Below, piece by piece: positions 18,922-27,229 of a stretch of 64,000 bases of DNA (positions are counted from its first letter, which is position 1; each line of letters starts with the position of its first letter). The DNA lies in the NCBI GenBank assembly GCA_041392765.1, contig JAWKLL010000001.1, forward strand, positions 1 to 64,000, read 5' to 3'. The DNA is from Lewinella sp041392765 (GTDB lineage Bacteria > Bacteroidota > Bacteroidia > Chitinophagales > Saprospiraceae). A program made the position numbers and the translations under genes. The notes beneath the pieces are model-generated. The model saw nothing but the letters and a program-made list of their open reading frames with translations. It was not told where the DNA came from and made no database searches.

Positions 18922-19830
18922 ATGACCATGAAAAATTTGGCAGTAATAGATTGCGGCACTAATACCTTCCACTTGCTGATTGCCCGCCCTTCCGAAACAG
19001 GTTTTAAAGAGGTGCACAGGGAAAGAAGATTTATCAAACTCGCAGAAGCAGGTATCGCCAAAATAGGTGATGCTGCTTACGCAAGGGCACTACAAACCCT
19101 ACAGGATTTTGCGGTTTTGTTGCAGCAACACGCCGTGGAAACCGTGCGCGTTTCTGGTACAGCCGCATTGCGCACCGCATCCAATGGGCCTGCCTTTGTC
19201 GCAGAAGTAAAAGCAAAAACAGGACTAAGTATAGACCTCATTTCTGGCAAGGAAGAAGCTCAACTAATCTACAAAGGTGTACGACAGGCCATAGGGCCGC
19301 AGCAAGGGCGATGGATGGTAATGGATATAGGCGGTGGCAGTGTAGAATTTATCATTGTTGATGAAGAAGGGGTACGCTGGTTCGAAAGTTTCCCCGTAGG
19401 CGTAGCGGTATTGTTCCGCCAACTCCATAAAAGCGACCCCATCAATGCCGAAGAAATAGAAGCCACGCGACTGTTTCTCAATAGTCAGTTGGTGGAGTTG
19501 CAATTGGTTTTAGCAAAGTATCCGCTAACTCACTTAGTAGGAGCTGCTGGCACTTTCGATGTTTTAGCGGCCAGCCTAGGAACGCATCAAGCCACCCCCT
19601 ATTGTACCCAAGTTGAGTTGGAGGGTTTCATGGCTTTTTACCAAAAAATAGTAGCTGCGACACAGGCCGAGCGCCACGCTATGCCCGATGTTCCCGATGA
19701 TCGAGCTGATATGATTGTGGTGGCACTGATATTGGTTCAATTTGTGTTGGAGAAAGCAGGTATCAAACACCTAACCGTATCAGATTACTCCATGAAAGAG
19801 GGTATGTTAGCAGAAATGTTGGAGGAATAA
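18922..19830 (+). CDS. Ppx/GppA family exopolyphosphatase
   Basis: 302 residues, one ASKHA-fold catalytic region: phosphate 1 loop D-C-G-T-N-T-F-H-L-L, S-G-K-E-E-A-Q-L-I-Y-K-G-V, phosphate 2 loop D-I-G-G-G-S-V-E-F and G-A-A-G-T-F. It hydrolyses terminal phosphate from polyphosphate or pppGpp; the two activities cannot be told apart here. Short Ppx/GppA proteins without the C-terminal HD-like domain are common in Bacteroidota. Codon 3 (Met, 18928) is an alternative start. It is a single gene, divergent from the Ddl-PASTA gene. Confidence 0.88.
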   Translation: MTMKNLAVIDCGTNTFHLLIARPSETGFKEVHRERRFIKLAEAGIAKIGDAAYARALQTLQDFAVLLQQHAVETVRVSGTAALRTASNGPAFVAEVKAKTGLSIDLISGKEEAQLIYKGVRQAIGPQQGRWMVMDIGGGSVEFIIVDEEGVRWFESFPVGVAVLFRQLHKSDPINAEEIEATRLFLNSQLVELQLVLAKYPLTHLVGAAGTFDVLAASLGTHQATPYCTQVELEGFMAFYQKIVAATQAERHAMPDVPDDRADMIVVALILVQFVLEKAGIKHLTVSDYSMKEGMLAEMLEE

Positions 19831-19893
19831 GGGGCAGAAAAAATAGATTCAACATTTTCTTTGACTAAGAAAATGCTGAATCTATTTTTCCCC
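19831..19893. repeat. Family B short repeat, probable bidirectional terminator
   Basis: GGGGCAGAAAAAATAGATTC pairs with GAATCTATTTTTCCCC across AACATTTTCTTTGACTAAGAAAATGCT. It is a shortened family B element without the central part, lying immediately after ppx and before the convergent transporter gene, where a hairpin with A/T runs would end transcription from both sides. Confidence 0.65.
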
Positions 19894-19910
19894 ATGCTAA
19901 TGCGTCTGTT

Positions 19911-20812
19911 TCAATTCCTACTCAAATACACACCTAACAAAATCAACCCCATACCGGTGTAATGTGCTATGGTGATGGCTTCCCCATCGAAAGCACCCCA
20001 ACATAACGCCACGGCAGGAACTAAATAACTAACGGTACTACCAAAAACCGGATTGGTCATCTGAATCAAGTAAAAAAAGATAACGCCTGCCAATACCGTA
20101 CTGAATAGTGCCAACACCGTGATATACCCAACACCTTGCCATGCAGCGGGCGTACTTTGAAGCGTCGCTACAAAATCGGTTCCCAGTAATAAATAAACCA
20201 AGGCAGGTATGCCTACTAACGAAAAAGACACACTTGTAATAGTGAGGGCTTTCAACCCCTCAATGCGATGTCCTACTAAGTTACTACTGATAGCATAACA
20301 CAAGCAGGCCAACACAATGAGCAAGCCATAATGCCAGTTGCCACTAAGCCCTGTTTTCTCTCCAAAAAGGAATAGACTCAGTGCGCCTAATAACCCAATA
20401 GAAATCCCCAGCGTTTTTGACCACGTGAAAGAAGAGCGAAAAAATACCAAGCCTAGCAAAAGGGTAAATAACGGAGACAGCGAATTGAGGATGCCCGCCA
20501 GGGAACTATTGACTTGTTGTTGTGCCGCAGGAAATAAGTATGATGGAATACCTGTACCTAACATTACCCCAGCACCAAAAGTAGGGGTAGTTGCCGTGGC
20601 TGTACCTTGCGAACCTCTTGTACAATGATGGGGGAAAATGCCAATGCTGCCACGCCCAGACGCAAACTAGCCACCTCATGGGGAGCAAAGAACACCAAGC
20701 CGCGCTTGATCAACAAGTAAGAAGTCCCCCAAATGAGGCTCAAAAAAGCTAATATAGCCCACGCACGCCATGGCGCAAGACTTACGTCTTGTGGCTTAAC
20801 CAATGTACTCAT
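19911..20812 (-). CDS. EamA/DMT family transporter (one frameshift)
   Basis: About 300 residues with ten predicted hydrophobic helices in two EamA repeats. The first repeat begins F-L-S-L-I-W-G-T-S-Y-L-L-I-K-R-G, a typical EamA opening. The frame breaks near 20568; adding one G to the G-run (L-V-L-G then V-M-L-G-T-G-I-P) joins the 20812 start to the rest. Members export amino acids or other metabolites; the substrate is not predictable. The promoter box lies at 20838-20845. Confidence 0.85.
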
Positions 20813-20837
20813 CCCGTTTTTTTTGTCGAAGTCAGTT

Positions 20838-20845
20838 CAAAAGTA
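20838..20845 (-). promoter_or_regulatory. Promoter -7 box of EamA gene
   Basis: TACTTTTG on the minus strand, 26 nt upstream of the start codon; it matches TAnnTTTG. The rest of the 132-bp divergent gap up to the K+ channel gene is very AT-rich and holds nothing else recognisable. Confidence 0.5.
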
Positions 20846-20944
20846 AGGTTATTCTTAAAAAAAGCAAAAAAAAAGTTGAATTTTATACATTAAAAAAATA
20901 AATAATATATTATTTCACCTCTTATCTTCCGAAAAAACTTATTT

Positions 20945-22022
20945 TTGGGTCGGGTAAAACACCTTGCAATGATTACCAAAAGGCTGATACGATTTTACCG
21001 GATGCCATCCAATATATTGAGCCTGCGCATAGCCATCTTACTATTGCTGGGGGAAATATTCATTGCCACTGCGGGATATGTTTGGATTGAAGAATACAGC
21101 TTAGTGGAGGCCTTTTACATGGTTATCATTACTATTTCCACCGTTGGCTTTACGGAAGTTCAACCACTGAGCGATGCTGGGCGGCTTTTTACATCAGTAT
21201 TAATCGTTGTCAACATAGGTGTGATCGCCTATGTATTGGCGGTTTTGGTTACTATATCATTGAAGGAGAAATATTCAAGCGCATGCACCATAATTCCATT
21301 GCTTACCGCATCAGTTTATTAGAAGGCCACGTTATCCTATGTGGTTTCGGTAAATATGGCGAAGAAATTGCCGCCAACTTGGCTAGCCATGACACTCCAT
21401 TTGTCATTATTGAAAACGATCCTGTAAAGATTGATGCCATACTGAAGCTTAACCGCGAGACACTCTATATGGAGGAGACGCTACCCGCGACGAAATATTG
21501 ATAGAAGCAGGCATTCAACGAGCCAAAGGTTTGATTACTTCCCTAAACGAAGATAGTGACAACCTTTTTATCGTGCTTTCTGCCCGGCAATTAAACCCCA
21601 AGCTAAAGATCATCAGCCGTTGTATTTCACAGCGCACCGAAGCCAAGTTGTTCAAGGCGGGTGCCAACCATGTAGTAATGCCTGAAAATATTGGTGCCTT
21701 CTATATGGCTACTTTGTTCAGCAAACCAAGCGCGGTAGAGTTTTTTTCCTTTATGACCCGCGAATACCACTCGGATATGGGATTCGAAGAATTGGCCTAC
21801 GAGGATCTTCCCCCAGCTTATCGGGGGCGTCCCATTAGCGATCTGGCACTGCGTTCTCAAACGGGTGCTAACATCATTGGATACCGCAACGCAAAAGCGG
21901 AATACACCATCAACCCTGGCCCAGATATTATACTAGAACCTGGTGCCTCTTTTATCGTCTTAGGCGATGGAGACCAGTTGGCTAAGTTGAGATCGTTATG
22001 TAAGTTTAACCAAAATGGGTGA
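20945..22022 (+). CDS. Potassium channel with RCK (TrkA-N/C) domains (two frameshifts)
   Basis: Two transmembrane helices flank a pore with filter T-V-G-F-T-E, a K+-channel-like signature with Phe for Tyr. A Rossmann RCK domain (V-I-L-C-G-F-G-K-Y-G-E-E-I-A) and a TrkA-C-like domain (about the last 80 residues) follow. The frame breaks near 21257 (adding one G gives V-L-G-Y-Y-I-I-E-G-E) and near 21472 (adding one G gives L-Y-M-E-G-D-A-T-R-D-E). Both sites are G runs, so the gene is probably intact in the organism. It would gate K+ flux in response to nucleotides or ions. Met at 20969 is a possible alternative start. Confidence 0.85.
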
Positions 22023-22085
22023 GGAGCGAGAAAAAATAGAAATACTTTCTTGCCTTTTCATGGAGCGAACCATGCGTTTGGTGAA

Positions 22086-22952
22086 CTAAACGCTCTGCCC
22101 CTGTTTAGTTTTGCCTGCTTGTTCCTCCGCCAACTGTCGCATTTGCCCATTGCGAAACTGGTGCGGAATAAAGCGATGATACCTTTGTGGCAACAGCCGA
22201 GAGATAATATCAAGAAGAGGCGTATTGTGTCCAAAAACAATACGCAGTTTCCCTTTTTGTATGTCCTTTAGTATCCTTGCGGCAGCCTCCTCGGCTGAAG
22301 TCGGAGATGCTTTATCATAGGCATTAGCCCAGTAGTCTATCAAATCTTGGTTTTCATGAGGTGCATTTCGCAATAAGTTGGTACGAATAGGCCCTGGATG
22401 CACCTGTACAACCTTGACAGAAGTACCCATGAGTTCTTGCCGCAAAGTTTCCGTAAACCCACGAATGGCGAATTTGCTAACCACATAGGGTGCTTGACCA
22501 GCATAACCTATCAGACCCAATAAGCTGCTCATATTCACAAGTAGCGCGTCGGGAGATTCTAATAATTTGGGAACAAAAGCTTGAGATCCATGTATGACGC
22601 TCCAGAGATTGATGTCCAATATGCGCTCGTAAGATTCAGATGAGATACTTACCGCAGCACCTGAAAAAACAGTAGCTCCTGCATTGTTTATTAAACCATC
22701 TACCCTGCCAAAATGATGTAGTATTGCTGCCAAAAAAGCATCCCAACTATCGCGCTCCCTTACATCAAAAACTTTAAATAAAATCTTGTCCGGTGTTTGC
22801 CCAATCAATGCTAGCGTTTCTAATAATGCGGTTTCATCCCAATCGTTTAGCGCCAACAAAGTACCGTGCTTGGCCAATTGCACAGCCAACGCCCGTCCTA
22901 TTCCGGAACCTGCTCCGGTAATGGCAATTACTTTGTTATTAAACTGCTTCAT
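22086..22952 (-). CDS. Short-chain dehydrogenase/reductase
   Basis: A 288-residue classical SDR: cofactor motif T-G-A-G-S-G-I-G at the N-terminus, N-N-A-G, and catalytic Ser...Tyr-x3-Lys in N-M-S-S-L-L and Y-V-V-S-K. Asp in L-N-D-W-D after beta-2 favours NAD(H). The C-terminal P-G-P-I-R-T-N region is typical. The substrate is unknown. It has a clear promoter (TTG, 18 nt, TATCTTTG) at 23031-23059 on the minus strand. The 3' side holds a fragment resembling family B (22020-22060). Confidence 0.88.
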   Translation of the reverse strand: MKQFNNKVIAITGAGSGIGRALAVQLAKHGTLLALNDWDETALLETLALIGQTPDKILFKVFDVRERDSWDAFLAAILHHFGRVDGLINNAGATVFSGAAVSISSESYERILDINLWSVIHGSQAFVPKLLESPDALLVNMSSLLGLIGYAGQAPYVVSKFAIRGFTETLRQELMGTSVKVVQVHPGPIRTNLLRNAPHENQDLIDYWANAYDKASPTSAEEAAARILKDIQKGKLRIVFGHNTPLLDIISRLLPQRYHRFIPHQFRNGQMRQLAEEQAGKTKQGQSV

Positions 22953-23030
22953 AAGGGATGGCGCGCCTCCATCTTGTCAACTTTAGCACGGCATTATTTT
23001 TTTATTTGCTGGGTAATATTACAGACTTTG

Positions 23031-23059
23031 CAAAGATAGTATGAAAAATGACAAAACAA
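23031..23059 (-). promoter_or_regulatory. Promoter of the SDR gene
   Basis: Minus strand TTG (complement of 23057-23059), 18-nt spacer, TATCTTTG (complement of 23031-23038). The leader would be about 75 nt. Confidence 0.6.
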
Positions 23060-23101
23060 CTTTTTTTTATAAAATGGGATACTCTTTGCCTTCTGTTGTT
23101 G

Positions 23102-23140
23102 GGGTATGTCTAAATTTTCCTTTGAGTGAGGTTTGCCAAG
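23102..23140. repeat. Family D half copy
   Basis: GGGTATGTCTAAATTTTCC matches the end of the family D element at 23931-24092 but no partner end follows nearby. It lies between the SDR promoter and the end of the ribosomal operon. Confidence 0.45.
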
Positions 23141-23240
23141 TATTTCATCTTACCCTTGATTTAGTTGATAAAAAGCTCAAAACTTTAAAAAAAATAGTGC
23201 CACACCACTAATAGGTGGGATTATCTATCGCATTGAAACA

Positions 23241-23274
23241 CAAAAGCCAGTTTCCTCGCGAAAACTGGCTTTTG
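23241..23274 (-). terminator. Terminator of the ribosomal super-operon
   Basis: CAAAAGCCAGTTT (23241-23253) pairs with AAACTGGCTTTTG (23262-23274), a 13-bp stem with an 8-nt loop, 41 nt beyond the rplQ stop. On the minus strand the stem ends in TTTTG followed by TGTTTC. It fits an intrinsic terminator. Confidence 0.75.
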
Positions 23275-23314
23275 AATTGAATACCTAGTAAAGGTATAAA
23301 CGAGTCGGACTTAT

Positions 23315-23809
23315 TTATTCTTCCTCTTGCGTAGCAACAGTAGTCGCAGCAGCGGCGGCGGTAGTAGCGGCAGCTTTACCGGCCCCACCTTTGCCTCCAC
23401 GACGGCGGCGGCGGCTTCCGGCTTTCTCTCCTCCTTTTGCGTTATAGACCTCGTTGAAGTCCACAAATTCAATCATTGCTGTCTCCGCACCATCACCACG
23501 ACGGAAACCAGTCTTAATGATACGAAGGTAACCGCCTGGGCGATTAGCCACTTTAGGCCCGATAGTACCAAACAGTTCCTTTACGGTTTCTTTGTTTTGT
23601 AAGTAGCTGAACACTACACGTTGCGAGTGAGTACTGCTGTCCTTACTCTTGGTGATCAACGGCTCAGCGAATCCACGCAATGCTTTAGCTTTTGCCAAAG
23701 TGGTGTTGATCCGCTTGTGCTCTACCAAGGCAACCATTAAGTTGCGCATCAGCGCTTTGCGATGCTCGGCCTTACGACCTAAGTGGTTTACTTTCTTTCC
23801 GTGACGCAT
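23315..23809 (-). CDS. rplQ: 50S ribosomal protein L17
   Basis: 164 residues. The N-terminal about 120 are a complete bL17 (M-R-H-G-K-K-V-N-H-L-G-R, R-P-G-G-Y-L-R-I-I-K). The C-terminal 40 are an Arg/Gly-rich block followed by an Ala/Thr-rich acidic tail, longer than the usual family length. It lies near the polypeptide exit of the large subunit. It is the last gene of the super-operon, separated from rpoA by a 289-bp gap that holds a family D repeat. Confidence 0.95.
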   Translation of the reverse strand: MRHGKKVNHLGRKAEHRKALMRNLMVALVEHKRINTTLAKAKALRGFAEPLITKSKDSSTHSQRVVFSYLQNKETVKELFGTIGPKVANRPGGYLRIIKTGFRRGDGAETAMIEFVDFNEVYNAKGGEKAGSRRRRRGGKGGAGKAAATTAAAAATTVATQEEE

Positions 23810-23930
23810 TTGTCAAAGTTTTAACTTCACAACACCCGGCAAAAAGCCTTAACAGGCATGGCTATTGATATTGCCTCGGTTATTGTAATGGTTGAATATT
23901 CACCCAGTGGGGAAGCCTGTGTTATTGTTT

Positions 23931-24092
23931 AGAGTATGTCTAAACTTTTCTGATTGAACGAAAGCGGGCAAATTTTGTTCTGTTCAAGGCGAAAAGCACA
24001 GTCGATGCCGGAAGCATCGACGAGCATTTTTAACGATGAACTGGGCAAAATTAGTCGCTTGCAGTCGATTGAGAAAATTTTAGACATACTCT
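23931..24092. repeat. Palindromic repeat, family D copy 1, inside the rpoA-rplQ gap
   Basis: A 162-bp element with AGAGTATGTCTAAA at the left and TTTAGACATACTCTT at the right. Inside, GTCGATGCCGGAAGCATCGAC forms a strong hairpin. The left half matches the inverted sequence at 47740-47838. It is transcribed as part of the ribosomal operon. Confidence 0.8.
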
Positions 24093-24098
24093 TAATAT

Positions 24099-25097
24099 TT
24101 ACTCCTCGTCCAATTTGTACTTGGCCAAATCCATGCCGAAAGTCAGCCCTTTTTCTTGGAGAAGTTCTTCAATTTCTACCAAGGACTTCTTACCGAAATT
24201 GCGGAACTTGAGTAGCTCATGCGTATCATAGCGCACCATTTCGGCCAAGGTATTAATCTTAGCAGCTTTCAGGCAGTTGTAGGCACGCACGGAAAGATCG
24301 AGGTCTTCCAATGAGGTTTTTAACAACTTACGCATGTGGAGGATGTGCTCGTCCACGATGTTTTCCTCACGAGTACCTGGTATATCAAAGGTAATGTTCT
24401 CGTCTGTGATCAACATCAAATGCTGAATCAAAATACGAGAAGCTTCTTTGATCGCATCTTCTGGATGAATAGTTCCGTCTGTCTTAACCTCAATCGTTAA
24501 TTTCTCGTAGTCAGTACGCTGACCAACACGGAAATTTTCGATTTTGTAAGCTACATTTTTGATCGGAGTATAAATCGCATCAATGGGGATGACACCAATA
24601 GGAGCATCTTTAGGCAGATTTTCATCAGCAGGCAGATAGCCACGCCCCTTAGTGACAGTTAATTCTACTTCTAAGTTCACAAACGGCTCCATCGTACAGA
24701 TGAGGAGGTCTTTGTTCATGATCTTGAACACATTGGTGTGTTCTTCTATATCGCCAGCGCGGAAAGATTCTTTACCGCTAATGGTCAGGTATATTTTTTC
24801 TTCCTGAATTTCCTCATCGGAAATAACAGGCTTGAGGCGCACCTGCTTGAGGTTGAGGATAATTTCCACAACATCTTCAACAACACCACGGATGGTACCA
24901 AATTCATGGTCAACACCAGCAATGCGAACGGCACTGATAGCGAAACCCTCAAGGGATGAAAGCAGTACACGACGCAGTGAATTTCCTACTGTTTGCCCGA
25001 AGCCAGGTTCGAGGGGTTTGAACTCAAAAAGTCCCTCAAAATCATTGGCTTTTTCCATTACGATTTTGTCGGGCTTCTGAAAATTCAAGATGCTCAT
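24099..25097 (-). CDS. rpoA: RNA polymerase subunit alpha
   Basis: A 332-residue standard alpha subunit. The N-terminal dimerisation and assembly domain has F-K-P-L-E-P-G-F-G-Q-T-V-G-N-S-L-R-R and H-E-F-G-T-I-R-G-V. The C-terminal domain (about 255-320), which binds UP elements and activators, has L-S-V-R-A-Y-N-C-L-K-A-A-K-I-N-T and L-L-K-F-R-N-F-G-K-K-S. It lies between rpsD and the repeat-containing gap before rplQ. Confidence 0.98.
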   Translation of the reverse strand: MSILNFQKPDKIVMEKANDFEGLFEFKPLEPGFGQTVGNSLRRVLLSSLEGFAISAVRIAGVDHEFGTIRGVVEDVVEIILNLKQVRLKPVISDEEIQEEKIYLTISGKESFRAGDIEEHTNVFKIMNKDLLICTMEPFVNLEVELTVTKGRGYLPADENLPKDAPIGVIPIDAIYTPIKNVAYKIENFRVGQRTDYEKLTIEVKTDGTIHPEDAIKEASRILIQHLMLITDENITFDIPGTREENIVDEHILHMRKLLKTSLEDLDLSVRAYNCLKAAKINTLAEMVRYDTHELLKFRNFGKKSLVEIEELLQEKGLTFGMDLAKYKLDEE

Positions 25098-25243
25098 ACG
25101 CTTGTTAGTATCTTTGGTGGGGAATGAATAGCTATTCTCGTTAACATCACAATACGAAACTCAGCAAAAAACCAAGTTCCGTTAAATACAGAAGAGAAAC
25201 ACAGCAACCGGCCGGATTGCTGTATTTCTCTGTAAAACGAGGC

Positions 25244-25855
25244 TTACTTAGAATACAATTCTACGATGAGCTGCTCGTTAATCTTTTCAGGTATCTGTTC
25301 GCGATCCGGATAGTCGAGGAACTTACCCTCCATTTTATCGTGGTTCATTTCCAACCATCCGTACTTACGAATATCATTTTTAGATCCCATTGAATTACGA
25401 ATTACTTCCAATCCTTGGGATTTACCGCGAACAGCCACAACGTCGCCAGAACGCAATAGCGTAGAAGGCACGTTATTGATCACACCATTTACTACGATGT
25501 GCTTGTGGGTAACTAACTGACGCGCTGCTGCACGAGTACGTGCCAACCCAAGGCGGAATACAACGTTGTCCAAACGTGATTCCAACAACTGGAGCAATAC
25601 AGTGCCGGTTACACCATGCTTGCGGGTAGCGTGTTCGAAAGTTTTGCGGAACTGGCGCTCCAATACACCATAGGTATATTTAGCTTTTTGCTTCTCCATC
25701 AACTGCAACGCATAGTCAGACTGCTGCTTACGACGACGTGACGAACCGTGCTGCCCTGGAGGGTACTTCTTCTTCTCGAAGCTCTTGTCGAACCCATAAA
25801 TAGCCTCACCAAATGCACGGGCTTTCTTGGTTCTTGGACCTGTATATCTTGCCAT
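25244..25855 (-). CDS. rpsD: 30S ribosomal protein S4
   Basis: 203 residues, usual length. The N-terminal M-A-R-Y-T-G-P-R region has none of the zinc-binding cysteines. The S4 RNA-binding domain is seen in S-R-L-D-N-V-V-F-R-L-G-L-A and R-Q-L-V-T-H-K-H-I-V-V-N-G. A primary 16S rRNA binder that starts assembly of the 30S body; in many bacteria it also represses its own operon, but no such site is recognised here. Confidence 0.98.
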   Translation of the reverse strand: MARYTGPRTKKARAFGEAIYGFDKSFEKKKYPPGQHGSSRRRKQQSDYALQLMEKQKAKYTYGVLERQFRKTFEHATRKHGVTGTVLLQLLESRLDNVVFRLGLARTRAAARQLVTHKHIVVNGVINNVPSTLLRSGDVVAVRGKSQGLEVIRNSMGSKNDIRKYGWLEMNHDKMEGKFLDYPDREQIPEKINEQLIVELYSK

Positions 25856-25900
25856 TTCGGAAGGATAATTTTCGCTGTAAAAAAAGTAAAGACCTGCGGA

Positions 25901-26293
25901 TTATACGCGACGACGCTTAGGAGGACGGCAACCGTTGTGCGGAATAGGTGTCACATCCTTGATGCGAGTTACCTTGATACCTGCACCGTCGATAGCACGG
26001 ATAGCCGCTTCACGACCTGAACCAGGGCCTTTCACATATACTTCAACCATACGCAAGCCAGCTTCGTAAGCAGTGCGCGAAGCATCACTCGCTGCTACCT
26101 GTGCCGCATAAGGTGTGTTTTTCTTAGAACCACGGAAGCCAGACTTACCCGCTGAAGACCATGAAATAACATCCCCTGTCTTGTTAGTAAGGGAGATGAT
26201 GATATTGTTGAAAGAAGCTTGGATGAAAGCCATACCTTCTGGTTCAATCCGAACTTTGCGCTTCTTAACGACTTTTTTTGCTGCTTTAGCCAT
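25901..26293 (-). CDS. rpsK: 30S ribosomal protein S11
   Basis: 130 residues, with basic N-terminus, W-S-S-A-G-K-S-G-F-R-G-S-K-K-N-T-P-Y-A-A, and the conserved end P-H-N-G-C-R-P-P-K-R-R-R. It forms the platform of the 30S subunit around the mRNA exit. It lies 12 nt downstream of rpsM and 45 nt upstream of rpsD. Confidence 0.98.
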   Translation of the reverse strand: MAKAAKKVVKKRKVRIEPEGMAFIQASFNNIIISLTNKTGDVISWSSAGKSGFRGSKKNTPYAAQVAASDASRTAYEAGLRMVEVYVKGPGSGREAAIRAIDGAGIKVTRIKDVTPIPHNGCRPPKRRRV

Positions 26294-26305
26294 AGGTAAA
26301 TAAAA

Positions 26306-26683
26306 TTACTTGGTTGCTTTCTTCTTGTTAGCGACTGTCTTAACCTTACCCTTGCGAGTACGTGCGTTGGTCTTCGTACGTTGGCCACGAACGGGTAGCC
26401 CTTTACGGTGACGCAATCCACGGTAGCAGCCAATATCCATCAAGCGTTTGATGTTCGTCTGTACTTCCGTACGGAGTTCACCCTCTACCTGATAGTCGTT
26501 CTGGAGCAAACGGGCAATCTCCTTAACGTTGTCGTCTGTCCAATCTTGGACTTTGGTGTCCTCGCTTACGCCAATTTTGCTAAGGATCTCCTTTGCAACA
26601 GAAGGACCTACGCCGTATATATAGGTCAGACCTATTACGCCGCGCTTGTTTCTTGGTAAATCAACACCAGCAATTCGTGCCAT
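26306..26683 (-). CDS. rpsM: 30S ribosomal protein S13
   Basis: 125 residues from the ATG at 26681-26683. The frame is open 13 codons further upstream, but S13 normally begins M-A-R-I-A-G-V-D-L-P-R-N-K-R as here. The C-terminal R-G-L-R-H-R-K-G-L-P-V-R-G-Q-R-T-K-T-N-A-R motif contacts P-site tRNA and the 50S bridge. Confidence 0.97.
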   Translation of the reverse strand: MARIAGVDLPRNKRGVIGLTYIYGVGPSVAKEILSKIGVSEDTKVQDWTDDNVKEIARLLQNDYQVEGELRTEVQTNIKRLMDIGCYRGLRHRKGLPVRGQRTKTNARTRKGKVKTVANKKKATK

Positions 26684-26733
26684 TGTCTGTCTGTATTTAG
26701 AGAGGGCGGCTTTTGCCGCCATCTAGTAGTTCA

Positions 26734-26850
26734 TTATCCCTGACGTTGCTTGAACTTGGGATTTTTCTTGTTAATGATGTAAACCTTGCCCTTCCTTCTC
26801 ACCACTTTGCAGTCGGCTGAACGTTTCTTAATGGACGGTCTCACTTTCAT
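26734..26850 (-). CDS. rpmJ: 50S ribosomal protein L36 (zinc-free form)
   Basis: A 38-residue protein read from the ATG at 26848-26850: M-K-V-R-P-S-I-K-K-R-S, ending N-P-K-F-K-Q-R-Q-G. It has one cysteine (Cys14) where zinc-binding L36 has three Cys and one His, so it is the C-minus form. It lies between infA and rpsM as usual in Bacteroidota. Confidence 0.95.
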   Translation of the reverse strand: MKVRPSIKKRSADCKVVRRKGKVYIINKKNPKFKQRQG

Positions 26851-26892
26851 GGTTCGGTTATTTTGAGAATCGTTTTAAAAGGAAGGAGTTTT

Positions 26893-27111
26893 TTACTTGT
26901 AGCGATAGGTGATTCGTCCACGGGAAAGGTCATAAGGTGACATTTCCACAGCCACCTTATCACCAGGAAGAATACGAATGTAATTCATCCGCATTTTACC
27001 TGATATGGTGGCTGTAATCTCATGGTCGTTCTCCAACTTCACGCGGAACATGGCGTTGGACAATGCCTCAAGAATTATTCCATCCTGCTTAATCAGATTC
27101 TTTTTACTCAT
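26893..27111 (-). CDS. infA: Translation initiation factor IF-1
   Basis: 72 residues from the ATG at 27109-27111 (M-S-K-K-N-L-I-K-Q-D-G); seven upstream in-frame codons would lie inside the promoter and are excluded. OB-fold motifs: F-R-V-K-L-E-N-D-H-E, G-K-M-R-M-N-Y-I-R-I-L-P-G-D-K-V, and the end S-R-G-R-I-T-Y-R-Y-K. It binds the A site during initiation. Confidence 0.97.
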   Translation of the reverse strand: MSKKNLIKQDGIILEALSNAMFRVKLENDHEITATISGKMRMNYIRILPGDKVAVEMSPYDLSRGRITYRYK

Positions 27112-27137
27112 ACTCCAAATTTCGGAGTGCAAAGATA
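27112..27137 (-). promoter_or_regulatory. Internal promoter and start-adjacent hairpin of infA
   Basis: TATCTTTG (complement of 27130-27137) is a perfect -7 box 18 nt before the infA start. The intervening leader is almost entirely one small hairpin (ACTCC 27112-27116 with GGAGT 27124-27128) touching the ATG. It could let infA-rpmJ-rpsM... be transcribed separately and modulate initiation. Confidence 0.6.
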
Positions 27138-27229
27138 CAATTATTTAATAATCCAACATCTTCCAAGTAGATTTTTTTTAAAAATCTACTCCCAAAGTAT
27201 TGGGAATCAACTTATCAAGTCCCTTATTC

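Noticed and set aside
27112..27132. IF-1 starting seven codons upstream
   Set aside because: That start would overlap the promoter -7 box and the leader hairpin; IF-1 proteins start at the Met-Ser-Lys-Lys used here.
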